From Priapulus caudatus (Eukaryota > Priapulida > Priapulimorpha > Priapulimorphida > Priapulidae), in contig NW_014577161.1 in NCBI RefSeq assembly GCF_000485595.1, positions 406,721-434,646 of the forward strand: DNA of 27,926 nt. The letters are read 5' to 3'. How positions within the stretch are numbered: position 1 is the first letter of the stretch; each line of letters begins with the position of its first letter. The notes beneath the pieces were generated by a model, which was given only the letters and a program-made list of their open reading frames with translations, ran no database searches and was not told the origin of the DNA. Both the position numbers and the translations under genes were made by a program. Shown one piece after another: positions 18,191 through 27,926 of this stretch.

Positions 18191-19993
18191 TGTTCCTGTT
18201 TAGGGTCAAGGGCTTAAGTTCAGTCAGGGTTAGGTTATTCAGGTTTCAGGGTTTGTGTACGGTGTTAGAGAATAAGCCCGTTAAAGTGCATTACGCCAAC
18301 CCCTTTCAAATAGTAAAAGTATCAAAAATTATCCACTTTTTTCAGACAAAAATGTTAATGATCATGTTCACTTCTATGGTTTAAATTGCTGCATTAGGCG
18401 TGTTCACTATATCACAAGAAATAACCGCGAGGCTAATCGCGTATGAAATGGTATAGTTGGTCGTTGGTTCACAACATTGGCGAATTTCACTAATCGCCGA
18501 GTCGGAATAATTCTATTTATATCCGCATCCTACTGCCCGCGCATCGCTCACTGCACGGATGATGCTCACTGTGCATGCTCTACTGCTCAGCTTCGCTTGG
18601 AATGATGGGAAATAGAAAATACCGGGTTATTTTGCGAGAAGCGTTCTACACCTTTTTACCTTCTTCCTTTTACTACGCTAAATAATCGTTGCTAATTCCA
18701 AATAATTTGCGCAGTCAAAAGTGCGATTTTGGAGCGCGATGCCTCCTGATCGCGATTATTGAGTGATGTAATTATTCGTTGCAGCTTTGTAATTGTAATA
18801 ATTCTCGGTTATTTTTCGTGATCCGATGTCATAAAACCTGGGATTTCATCCTCGCTTATTCGGTCGCCGCAGTTGGAACGCGTCTATTATTTTTTTCCCC
18901 TCATTTGGCTATTCCCTCCGTTTCGATGTGAACAAACACTCGGGTTGACTCATACACCTAGCCCATAGCCAAGTATTTAATGTCGTGATCAATATTATAA
19001 TTTCTAAATCGCAGGTTTTTTTTGGATTTTTTAACTTAGTTGAGATCTTATCAGGCAAGAATTCTTAAGAATACATTGTTAGTTAACCGGTTAGTATTAC
19101 TTCTTCTATGTATACCAGAAATTGCAACAACAATTTTACAAATATACACCATAGAAAATTCGTGACGTTGTCAAGTTAAGGTTAGCTTCAGGGTTAGAGA
19201 TAAGGTAAGGTCCCACGCGAACTGATGCATCGAGAATCAACACAGCGACAGATTCGCTGCGCGTGTGCAGCCGACGACTATATTTCTCTACACGCTCAAC
19301 GTAGACTGACACCGTAGGTCAACAGAACCTGTGGGTCTCAGCCACGCAGGCTTTTCTGGGGGCCAGTCTATGCTTAACAGGCGGCTGCCAGTGGAACGTC
19401 ACTCGTTAGTGATTCACCCACCCGCTGCTCGTCTCAACACTGCGCGTGTTTTTGCTTTGAGACCGGTCTCCTGATGCGCACCCCCCCCCGCATCCTCCTC
19501 CTCCTCCTCCCCTCCCTTCACGCCGTCAGCTGCGCAACCTGTCACAGCCCGTTGAAACGAATGTTTTTTTGTTGGCCGTGGCTTCGGAAAAACGCCGCCC
19601 CAAATATCCACGACCACCAGATGAAGTCGACCTTACACCCATCCACTAGACGCCCACCACCACGGCCCGTGCGTGCGCCCGCCCGGCCGCCCACTCTTGC
19701 TTTGTGTGTCTATTTATTATCTGATGACAAACCCCCCAGCAGGCCTCGAACTCGACCCTTCTTCGCTCTCCCTCTGCGCGCGCGTGTGTATTGGAAACAT
19801 CTTGGATCACGGAGTAACCCGAAAAACGTGTTGCGCGTAGTAGCGGACGCGCGCGCGCGGAAGGTGCAAGATGTTCGCGTTGCCGCACTTTCACTACACG
19901 ACGTGTCGAAAACTAGCGGACAGTAAATCCAGCCGAACAATCTGACGTGTTAATGAAACGCATGCGATGTAATGACAGTGTAGGGATGCCTAC

Positions 19994-20093
19994 GGGGAGA
20001 GGGGAGGGGAAGGATGGGAGGAGGGGGAGAGGAGGAGGAGGAGTGAGGAGGGGGAGGAGGAGGGGAGGAGGGAGGAGGGGAAGAGGGAGGAGG
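19994..20093 (+). repeat. GGA/GAGG purine run at the duplication junction
   Basis: A hundred bases of almost pure G and A at the end of copy 1, right before the C-rich start of copy 2. The counterpart at the end of copy 2 is 23351-23462. Polypurine runs of this kind can form triplexes. Confidence 0.85.
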
Positions 20094-20099
20094 AACCCG

Positions 20100-23000
20100 T
20101 CCCCCACCCCACTCCAACCCCGCCGACGACGCACTGATAAACTGCTCTGCTCTTCTGCACTTCTATCAGCCTCAGCCATAGCTAACTAAGAGCATTAGCC
20201 CAATGTGATTACGTCCCACGCCTCCAAGTCCCAATTTACTAGAACCTTGAGTACTAAGCTATCATGAATTTTGACACCATTCCACAGGCAACCTCATCCC
20301 ATTATCTTCTACTACCTTTAACCAATGCTAACACGTACTTTGATCACAGTTTAGCGCAACCGCCGGCCCGTCCGACATTACCAGGACCTTCCGCACCAAT
20401 CCACCAAGATTTCTAGCTAAAATCACTACGACCATGAGCAATAATCCACTAAGCCGTTCAAAAACAAACTTTATCGATCAAACTCCAGCTTCAGTCCACC
20501 ACATAACATAACTGTAATTTGCGACGACCATCAGTTGCGTGCATGCTAACTTTCATCACCAAGCTACCTCGTGTGAAAGCGATTCCCGATTTCCGGCCGA
20601 TGGTATAATTTTTTTTTACTCCTCATTAGGGTATTATACGCAAAAGCTTGCTCGCCTTACTATCTGGTAAAAAGGCCAACGATCCGCCGCGCCAAAATAC
20701 TGTCAAGGACGTGAAAAACAGCCGGCGCACTGCTGGTATCTACAGGAAGCACCGGAAATCAATAGTGCCATATAGCAATATCATGGTTCCTATAATATGA
20801 TAGCAGAAAATCAACAATCCTGCCTGATAAGCATTTATTTATACTTCGTTTCCACTTAACATGAAAGCACGTAGAAGCAAGTTGATATAAAGTCAATCGT
20901 GTTGACTTGCACAATAATATACACATACCACTGAAAACAGCGCCAGAGAAAAACAGCTGCAGATATGAAATGCTGAAGGTTTCAATAACAGCAGATGTTT
21001 AATATAACTTTTGCATAAAAAAGCATTTCGAGGGGACTTTAAACAAGCAAGTACGTCTTTTACAACAAAAACTGCAGCACGATTTTGCATCTGCTGCTTA
21101 GCAACGCAGTCGTTGTTACTAGTCTGAATCTTTGCACAAACGAATAAGCTAATGCAAATATTACCGATGCGGAGGTGTACATGTGTGCGAGTTGTATGCA
21201 TCTGCAACACACGTACACAGAAGATTCTCGAACGATTTTCACAGAAATATGTGTGTTGAGCGAAATTACAACAATCATTCAAAATTGTGTATGCTTCCCG
21301 TCTGAATGGTTATCAACACGCAACTGTTTGAAAGTGTTTTCTGCCTTTGAACCTGGAAGGCATTCTCGACAGCTTGCCAGCTGTTCGGGCTAAGGATAGG
21401 GTTAAGGATATGTTTAGATATAGTGTTACGGTCAGGATATAGGTCATATTTAGGGATAGGGTTAGGGTTAGATACAGTGTTACGGTTAGAATTTGGGTTA
21501 TGGTTAGGAAGAGGGTTAGGCTGAAGGTGATATATGGGTTACGGTTAGATTTAGGGTTATGGTTAGATCAGAGAAACAGTCATTCAACAAAAATATGTAT
21601 TGACATGTGTATTGACAAAAAGCTTAGGGCTAGGCTTACACTTACAGTTAGTGTTAGAGTTAGGGTTTGGGTTAGTGTTTGGGATAGGGAAAGAGTTAAT
21701 GTTAGTGTTCGGGATAGGGTAAGCGATAGCGTTATGGTTAAGTTCAGGGATAAGGTCAGGGATAAGTACAGGGATAGGGTTAAGTTCAGGATTAGGGTCA
21801 GGTTCAGCGTTAGGGGCAAGGTTAGGGACAGTGTTAGGTTCAGGATTAGGGTCAGGTTCAGGGTTAGGGGCAGGGTTAGGTTCAGGATCAGGATAGGCGT
21901 CAGCCGTTAGTTCAGGGTGAGGGTTAGGCTTTAGGTCCAGCCGTTGAGGGTCAAGCGTTAAGTTCAGCGCGTCCAGGGTTACGCTTCAGAGTCAGGGATA
22001 CGTTCAAGCTTAGTCAGGTCAGGGTTAGGTTTCAGGGTTAGGGTTAGGTTAGAGATAAGGTTAAAGTGATTACGTCACCGTAAATAGTAAAAGTAAAAAA
22101 ATTATGTCCACTTTTTCACAAAATGTAAGTGACTATGTTCACTTTCTATGTTAAATGCGCACTTATACTCCTATCTTTGCTATTCGTCGATCGTGCAACA
22201 ACACTCGTGACTCAACATAGCGCCCATAGCAAGTAGTTAATGTCGTGATCAATATATCAAATCGCCCAGGTTTTTTTGGATTTTTAACTAGTTGAGATCT
22301 TATCAGGCAAGAATCTAAGAATACATTTAGTACCCGTTCAGTGAGTAGTTACTTTTCATGCTAAAAGAAATTGCCAAACAAAAAGGTTTACAAATATACA
22401 CCATAGAAAATTCGCTGACGTTGAGCAAGTTAAGGTTAGCTTCAGCGTTAGAGCATAAGGTACGGTCCCACGCAAACTGAATGCAATCGCAGAATCAACA
22501 CAGCCGACAGATTCGCTGCGCGCTGTGCCAGCGCACGACTAGTATTCCTCTACAAGTAGACTGCACACCGTACGTCACAAACCTGTGCGGGTCTCCAGCA
22601 CGCAGCTTTTCTGGGGCCAGCCTCTATGCTTACAGGTGGGGCGGCTGCCAGAAGGCGACGCTCACCTCCGGCGGTACCCGTGTAGTGATACAGTGCTGGC
22701 GTCTCAACACTCGGCCGCGTGTTTTAGGCCTGTGCAGACCGGTCTGCCGTGATGGCGCACCCCCGCCGTGCATCCTCCTGCCTCCCCCGTCCCTCCCTTC
22801 ACGCCGTCGACGCTAGCGCATACCCTGTGCACAGCCCTGTTGAAACGAATGGTTTTTGTTGCCGCTGGACTTCGGAAAAACGCCGCTGCCATAAATATCC
22901 CAACGGCACCACCACGCGATGAAGTCGACCTACACCACCACTGAGACGCCCACCATCACGGCCGTCGTCGCGCGCCGCGCCGCCGCCCACTCTTCTTTTT

Positions 23001-23450
23001 GTGTCAGTATAGTTATCGATGATCAAACCCCCCAGCAGGCCTCGAACCTCCGACTCCTTCATTGCCCTCTCCCTCTGCCGCGGGGGATCCCGCGGCTGTA
23101 GTCCTCTGGAAACATCTTGGATCACGGGAACCCGAAAACGTCGCTTGCGCGTGCGTACGTACGCGGCACGCGCCGCGGCGCGCGGACAGGTGCAATGTAT
23201 GTTCGCCGGTCTGCCGCCGCTAGTTCACACACGACGTGTCGCAAACTACCGCGGACAGTAAATCCAGCTCGGAGTCCCCGAAACAATCTCCAGCGTCGAC
23301 TTAACTTGGAAAGCGCGAGTGCGATTAATGACAGTGTAGGGATGACCTACCGGGAGAGGGGAGGGGGAAGGATGGCGTAGGCAGGGGGAGAGGAGGAGGA
23401 GCGAGGCAGGGTGAGGCAGCGGAGCGAGCGCAGGGAGGCAGGCGAGGCAG
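20100..23450. repeat. Tandem duplication, copy 2 (about 3.35 kb)
   Basis: A head-to-tail copy of 14540-20093, shorter by the two copy-1-only segments and many small gaps. It includes the telomere-like array (21385-22070), the block with ATCTTATCAGGCAAGAATC (22290) and the GC-rich end with the polypurine run. A G/C palindromic stretch GCCGCGGGGGATCCCGCGGC lies near 23078. No gene was recognised. Confidence 0.9.
21385..22070 (+). repeat. Degenerate telomere-like TTAGGG/TTCAGGG array, copy 2
   Basis: This is cleaner than copy 1: long runs of GTTAGGG, TTCAGGG and GATAGGG. It yields an open frame of alternating Arg/Val (21500-21910), which is a translation of the hexamer-like repeat and not a protein gene. 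Confidence 0.9.
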
Positions 23451-23539
23451 GTGAGGAGGGCAGAGCCGAGTCGCACACACCGAAGCTTGGTTTTAGCTGT
23501 AATTCTACTTCGGGAAACCCATCGCCGAGCAGCACGCAA

Positions 23540-24010
23540 GCTCACTACTCGCAAGCACACTGCACCATCCCACAAAACGCAAGGCACACTCCGCACGCCA
23601 CAAACGCCAAGCACACTCACATGCCACAAACGCCAGCACACTCACATGCACAAACCAAGCACACTCAACACGCACAAACGCAAGCACACTCGCACGCACA
23701 AACGCAAGCACACTCGCAAGCACACTCGCACGCACTAACGTGTACGGTACGATAAACACACGCACGCGTACACATGGGGGCACACTGGCACGGCACTACC
23801 ACACACAAGTATCAAGAGTCCATAATAGAAAACTTTATTTTATTTTATTTAATTTTCTATTATGGACTCTTGCAAGTATGCACCCCATACACCCACACAC
23901 AGCAGCCACGCATACACGCATGTCACACGCATATGCACACAACGCTTGCACGCACACAACCATGCACGCACACACATGCACACAACGCATACACGCACAT
24001 GACACATGAT
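23540..24010 (+). repeat. CAAGCACACTC/CACGCA minisatellite
   Basis: Tandem units such as GCACACTCACATG, ACGCAAGCACACTCGC and CACAACGCATACACGCA, interrupted by the 60-bp fold-back element at 23813-23872. The open frames across it (His/Thr-rich) are not genes. Confidence 0.88.
23813..23872. mobile_element. 60-bp fold-back micro-element
   Basis: CAAGAGTCCATAATAGAAAA (23813-23832) is followed by a 20-base T-rich loop and its perfect 20-bp inverse (23853-23872). CAAGTAT, 7 bp, abuts both ends (23806-23812 and 23873-23879). The first 15 bases agree with the ends of the 792-bp element at 7650-8441 at 12 positions (CAAGAG, three different bases, ATAATA), and the duplication length is the same. It interrupts a CA-rich minisatellite in which it stands out by composition. 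Confidence 0.85.
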
Positions 24011-24640
24011 GATGCATCTAACACAAGAAAGCACGCATTCTATACATGGGACTCTGACCATGCATACGTGCAGTGCCACAAATAATGTGCACATAAGCCT
24101 ATACCACACCCGACGTCACACGGCCACACTAGTATCACACTAGTAGTAGTGAATCACATCGGCCAGCTAGTATTTAGTTGTGCCTATTTACACAACTCTC
24201 TATTTTAGCCATGCTAGAAGTTTCATTGAGCTGATTGCGGCTAGATTACACCCTGTAACAACAATTTCCTATCGGGCTAATCACAACAAGTAAACGCATA
24301 GTGACCTAGTATTGCTTACAAAGCAAATGCGAATTATAGTTGCATCTGTGCAGCAACTGGACGAATAAACAGTCTTATAAAAGCACACACGAGTAGGCTC
24401 AAAGTTCATGCCGCATGCAAGTATCACACCACCTAGTTAAAATTACAGCTGCACGAAATCATGCCAACAACCACCACTAGAGGGCACCCGCTACAGAAAT
24501 GGCTAAGCAAAATGATTTCCTATGCCCAACAAACTGGTGGGGGTGGGGTGGGATGGTGGGCTTTCATGGCAGGAAGACTGATGTTTACCAAACCCAGGAG
24601 CCACGCTGTTGTTAGCTTCTAACGTTCTCAGCGATAACAA
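24010..24640. other. Unique non-coding sequence with a G-quadruplex motif
   Basis: Ordinary-composition sequence without recognisable genes or transposon ends. The only marked structure is the G-run cluster at 24539-24560. Confidence 0.55.
24539..24560 (+). other. G-quadruplex motif
   Basis: Four runs of at least three G (lengths 5, 4, 3 and 3) are separated by loops of 1, 1 and 5 bases. This satisfies the usual intramolecular G-quadruplex pattern. It lies about 100 bases before the long pyrimidine-rich domain. Confidence 0.75.
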
Positions 24641-24934
24641 CTGACTCTACCTCACCCCCGCCCTCTTCCTGTTCTCTGTCCCTACCACTCCCGCTCGCTG
24701 TACTCTCCGCCTATCTTTTTTACACCCACTACTGTCTCTGTTCTCTGCCCACTAACTAACTTCCCCAATCTCTCCCCCATTCTCTATACCTACCTCCCCC
24801 CATTCTCTACACCTACCTCCCCCCACTCTCTTTCTCTTTCCGTGTGTTCTCTGCCTCTACCCCTGCCCGTTTCTCTCTCGCATTTTCTGCCCTACCTCTC
24901 CCCATTCTCTCCCTTTACCTGTTCTCTGCCTGTA

Positions 24935-25450
24935 GCTCGCTCGCTCACTCACTCACTCACTCACTCACTCACTCCTCACTCAAACTCACTCACTCACTCA
25001 CCAGCTCACTCACATCACATCACCACTCACTCACTCAACGTCAACTCACGATCACTCAACTCACAGTCACTCACAATCACTCACTATCACTCCTCAGCGT
25101 CACTCACGTCACTCACCACTCACCGTCACTCACTCACTCACTCACATCACTCACCACGGTCACTCACTCACTCACGTCACTCACTCACTCAACTCACATC
25201 ACTCAGCCACTCACTATCACTCACTCCACTCACTCACTCACTCACTCACTCAAACTCACCAGCTCACTCACTCACTCTCACTCACTCACCACGTCACTCC
25301 TCACTACAATCGACTCACTCACTCACGTCACTCACTCACTCACCATCACTCACATCAACTCACTCACATCACTCGACGTCTCACTCCCTCACTCCTCACT
25401 CACTCACTCACACACATCAATCACTCACTCCTCACTCACTCACTCACATC
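24935..25450 (+). repeat. (TCAC)n tetranucleotide array
   Basis: Over 500 bases of ACTC/TCAC units with frequent one- and two-base slips. Such a slip pattern fits both natural slippage and sequencing error. Confidence 0.93.
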
Positions 25451-25530
25451 TTTCTCTCTCTCTCTATCCTCTCTCTCTCTCTCTCCTCTCTCTCGTCATG
25501 TCACATTCCTCCTCTCTCTCTCAATTTTTC

Positions 25531-25562
<32 letters not shown>

Positions 25563-25639
25563 CCTCTCATGCGATCTCGCTCTCTCCTCGCTCCTGTTCC
25601 CTCTAAACCTATCTCCTAAATGCCCCACCCGTTTTCGAC

Positions 25640-26290
25640 CCTTACATCTATCCCCCCTCTCTCCCCATCTATCCCCCTTGTGCTCGATCCCTACCTCTCT
25701 CCCCTCTCTCCCCATCTATCTTACCCTTACCTCATCCCGCTCTCTCCCCATCTATCAGCCCCTGACCGATCCCTACCTCTCTCCCCTCTCTCCCCATCTA
25801 TCCCTGCTAGGCTTACCCCAACCTCTCTCCCCCTCTCTCCCCATCTATCCCCTTGTGCTCGATCGCATCTATCCCTGCTTACCCCACCTCTCCCCCTCTC
25901 TCGCACCACTACCCCCTTTGTGCTCGATCCGCTAGCTCTCATCACCCCTCTCAAGTCCCCACTATCTCCTGCTTAACGCCAACCTCTCTTTCCCTCCTTC
26001 TCGCCAGATCTAATCCCCGCTGCTTCCCCAACCTCTCTTCCCCCCCTCTCTCACCCATCCTATCCGCTGCTTTACCCCAACCTACAATCTTCCCCTCTCT
26101 CCCCATCTATCCCTGCTTACCCCAACCTCTCTTCCCCTCTCTCCCCATCTATCCCTGCTTACCCCAACCTCTCTTCCCCTCTCTCCCCCGCCATTTTATC
26201 CCTGCTTACCCCAACCTCTCTTCCCCCTCTCCTCACCCATCTTATCCTGCTACCCCAACCTCTCTCCCCTCTCTCGGCTCTCACCACATA
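25640..26290 (+). repeat. 36- and 42-bp pyrimidine minisatellites
   Basis: The 42-bp unit (CCCCATCTATCCCTGCTTAC, then CCCAACCTCTCTTCCCCTCTCT) is cleanest at 26090-26230. The upstream part has a related unit with GATCCCTACCTCTCTCCCCT. The two unit types share CTCTCTCCCCATCTATC. Confidence 0.88.
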
Positions 26291-26630
26291 TCTATCTCCC
26301 TCTGTTTCTGACCCCGTACCTTGGGATTCCATGTCACGCCTGTTGTGTAATGTTGCTTCACGTAGGCTTGCAGTTCACCGAGGGCCAGCATCCATGCTCT
26401 CGTCCATGTCACGTGCTCCGCATCCCTGCAAGCGAGTGCAACGCAAATAGGATTCGTGATGGCTTTTTCTTTCTAGGTAATAGCCTCACACAACTAGAGA
26501 AGACGAAGTCGAACATGAACCATTGTATTCGGGGAGGGGTGAGGGAACCCTGATTGCATAAAAATACATGCTTTGATTACATATTTGATACATACATTAT
26601 AGATTGTGAAGAGAGCATTAGTCTTTAAAG

Positions 26631-26690
26631 TGTGTTACAGTGTACCCAATACGCCGGGCTGTAACATTCTAATAAATACACTGTAACACA
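26631..26690. repeat. 60-bp inverted repeat with 14-bp stem
   Basis: TGTGTTACAGTGTA (26631-26644) is inverted perfectly at 26677-26690, with a 32-base spacer. There is no flanking duplication. It may be a short DNA-element remnant. It sits just before the two MITEs. Confidence 0.7.
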
Positions 26691-26713
26691 GCAGATTATG
26701 AGCTGAGATCTAT

Positions 26714-27227
26714 AGCGGCGTTTACACGGCATTTCATTGCTTATTAGGTTCCGTATCTCGGAAATCAGGTATTTCATCGAGATTCGGTATTTATACAAAG
26801 TAGTAACTCAAACTACCGTACTTTATCGAGCGTTTACACGAACAATAATTCCGCATTAAAACAATTCAGAGCTTAGTTGGCTGTGACAAATATCACAGAA
26901 CAGCCTGTCCAAGCACTGAAATAACGTTTACGAACCAGATGAATTTCCGCATTAACAATTCGGAAGCTTAGTTGGTGTGACCAAATTTATTTCTAGGCAA
27001 ACAGTGTCAAGGCACTGAATAACGTTTACACGCAGATAATTCCGTATTTTATTTTAACAATTCGGTAGCTAGCTGGCGGCGAATGAATTATTCCGTGCTT
27101 ATTAAGCTGCGCGTATTGTGTTAATCCTCCGAATCTAATACACGCCACCAAATATCCGCCTAAGTCTCGAATTATTTAATCGTGTAAATGCTAAATACGA
27201 AATCTAATCCACCGTGTAAACGCCGCT
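26714..27227. mobile_element. 514-bp MITE with GCGGCGTTTACACGG ends
   Basis: The 16-bp terminal inverted repeats AGCGGCGTTTACACGG are perfect. The flanks are TAT on both sides (26711-26713 and 27228-27230), consistent with a 2-3 bp duplication, but AT-richness makes this weak. The interior has three tandem units beginning CGTTTACAC-like at 26831, 26925 and 27023 (spacing 94 and 98). No transposase. The superfamily is uncertain (mariner-like TA or Harbinger-like 3-bp target). Confidence 0.82.
26831..27115 (+). repeat. 94-98-bp tandem units inside the MITE
   Basis: Each unit runs CGTTTAC, an AATTCCG(C/T)ATT motif, AACAATTC(A/G)G, a GCTTAGTTGG-like motif, then TGTC(C)AAGGCACTGAATAA-like. Two full units and a partial third are visible. 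Confidence 0.8.
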
Positions 27228-27230
27228 TAT

Positions 27231-27264
27231 ATATATATAATAATAATAATAATATATATTATAT
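27231..27264. repeat. TA/TAA run between two MITEs
   Basis: TATATA and (AAT)n sequence separates the two related elements. Both insertions may have targeted the same AT-rich site. Confidence 0.8.
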
Positions 27265-27659
27265 AAGCTGCGTTCACACGTAACACGGCCCTAGGCGTTG
27301 GTACGTACTTCCTTAGTTGTGCAATTCGGGCTAAAATGCGTTCACAAGAACGAAGAATAACACGAGATTCGAGCTTAAACGCTAGCTAGGTATAATATAG
27401 ATCTGTACCCGTCGACAGTTCACACGCTAACCAACTCGTGCAGCGAACGGGTAGCAGTCCTAGGTTAGACCGCTTCAGTTTCGCCAATTCGAATGCGGTC
27501 ACATACGACAACAATACGCGGCCACGTGGTGCGAAATAACGCAACTTAGTAAAGGGGCAGGAGCAATCGCGGCTTAACAGCCGGGCTAAAGCAAGCCGCG
27601 TATATTTTAGAGCGGGTGAACGCTAAATACGGAACTAAAATCCTCCGTTGAACGGCGCT
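27265..27659. mobile_element. Second, related MITE of about 395 bp
   Basis: The left end AAGCTGCGTTCACACG and the right end (complement AGCGCCGTTCAACGG) are imperfect inverted repeats. About 50 bases at its right end (GTGAACGCTAAATACGGAAC and onward) match the right end of the first MITE (GTGTAAATGCTAAATACGAA and onward). It is therefore a family member, with a different interior that lacks the tandem units. (TA)n flanks it on both sides. Confidence 0.7.
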
Positions 27660-27689
27660 ATAAATATATATTAATATATATATAATATA

Positions 27690-27926
27690 TGCCTACCCAG
27701 TGCCACGGCCATTACAAGAAATTCCAAGGCCGCAGTGAATGATGCAGTTGCAAAGCATGATCAACAATCGTGTGAACCTTGCTAAGCAATGTCTCACATG
27801 TATTACAGGGGTAGTGAAATGAACTTGTGAACAAGGGAGTCTTGTCTGGGCATTCATTCTGAGTTCAAAAACTAAAGATATTAACAATACACGCATGTGC
27901 TTATTGAAAGATTTCATGCAGTTGCA
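27690..27926. other. Window end, no gene recognised
   Basis: Ordinary-composition sequence. The open frame on the minus strand (27693-27917) shows no family resemblance and no splice context. Confidence 0.4.

Larger units (their letters stand above)
14540..20093. repeat. Tandem duplication, copy 1 (about 5.5 kb)
   Basis: It starts near CCCCGGCCGGACGACGCACTGA and ends in a GGGGAGAGG-type purine run. It aligns collinearly with 20100-23450: for example CACTTCTATCAGCCTCAGCC, CGGCGCACTGCTGGTATCTA, ATCTTATCAGGCAAGAAT and CAGGCCTCGAAC occur in both in the same order. Differences are mostly single-base indels, many in homopolymers. Segments at about 17270-18190 and 18395-18895 are present only in this copy. 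It has no gene that I can recognise; open frames here are unreliable because of the indel pattern. Confidence 0.9.
24640..26290 (+). repeat. Pyrimidine-rich domain with strong strand asymmetry
   Basis: About 1.65 kb in which the plus strand is nearly free of G. It breaks into CCCCATTCTCTACACCTACC repeats (24770-24830), a TCAC tetranucleotide array (24935-25450), a CT run (25450-25600) and minisatellites with units of about 36-42 bases (25640-26290). Long Ser/Leu/His/Pro open frames on the plus strand arise from the composition. Confidence 0.92.

Noticed and set aside
21500-21910. 136-codon Arg/Val-repeat open frame, and its Leu/Thr-rich mirror on the minus strand
   Set aside because: It is the direct translation of the TTAGGG/TTCAGGG-type array.
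23028-23060. B-box-like GGTTCGAGGCC on the minus strand, a possible tRNA or tRNA-derived SINE
   Set aside because: No A-box at the proper distance and no cloverleaf; it is present in both duplicated copies with indels.
23540-24010. Regularly spaced short repeats that might suggest a CRISPR array
   Set aside because: Units are contiguous and degenerate with no constant spacers, and the context is eukaryotic.
24842-25935. Two long overlapping plus-strand open frames (254 and 363 codons), rich in Ser, Leu, His and Thr
   Set aside because: They are translations of TCAC, CT and pyrimidine minisatellites. Openness follows from the lack of G and therefore of TGA and TAG; no domain is visible.

Overview
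The window is nuclear DNA of an invertebrate animal. It holds spliced genes with GT-AG introns, a metazoan cyclase-associated protein gene, DNA-transposon relics, long microsatellites and arrays related to the metazoan telomere hexamer TTAGGG. I cannot name the species. Telomere-type hexamers argue mildly against most insects, and a marine or lophotrochozoan-type invertebrate would fit.

Layout. At 1-894 lies a probable promoter, leader exon and intron of the first gene, including a 200-bp GT/GC alternating tract. At 895-3219 (+) one long exon encodes a 774-residue acidic coiled-coil protein with a syntaphilin/syntabulin-like stretch and a GRIP-like C-terminus. At 3220-6719 there is non-coding DNA between two convergent genes. 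At 6720-12096 (-) I reconstructed by eye six consecutive exons of the gene for adenylyl cyclase-associated protein (CAP). They cover the poly-proline/WH2 region, the complete C-terminal CARP beta-domain and the stop codon, 279 residues in all, with every splice site and phase consistent. The CAP N-terminal half is not seen in the window.

The CAP introns carry two clear transposon relics. One is a 792-bp fold-back element at 7650-8441 (264-bp arms, 264-bp centre, 7-bp target duplication). The other is an 886-bp hAT-type MITE at 9909-10794 (15-bp terminal inverted repeats, 8-bp target duplication).

From about 14.2 kb the character changes. A 101-bp almost pure G+C block lies between 12-bp direct repeats. 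It is followed by a tandem duplication (about 14.54-20.09 kb and 20.10-23.45 kb) whose copies differ mainly by single-base insertions and deletions. Both copies contain degenerate TTAGGG/TTCAGGG arrays. Next come CA-rich minisatellites with a 60-bp fold-back element inside, then a 1.65-kb pyrimidine-rich strand (TCAC, CT and 42-bp repeats). At 26.7-27.66 kb are two related MITEs side by side. I found no credible protein gene between 12.1 kb and the end.

The two genes are not visibly linked in function. CAP recycles cofilin-actin and G-actin. The coiled-coil protein looks like a trafficking or membrane-tethering factor, by inference only. The most original observation is that the 792-bp and 60-bp fold-back elements share the same terminal sequence and the same 7-bp target-site length. 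That suggests one fold-back transposon family of very different sizes.
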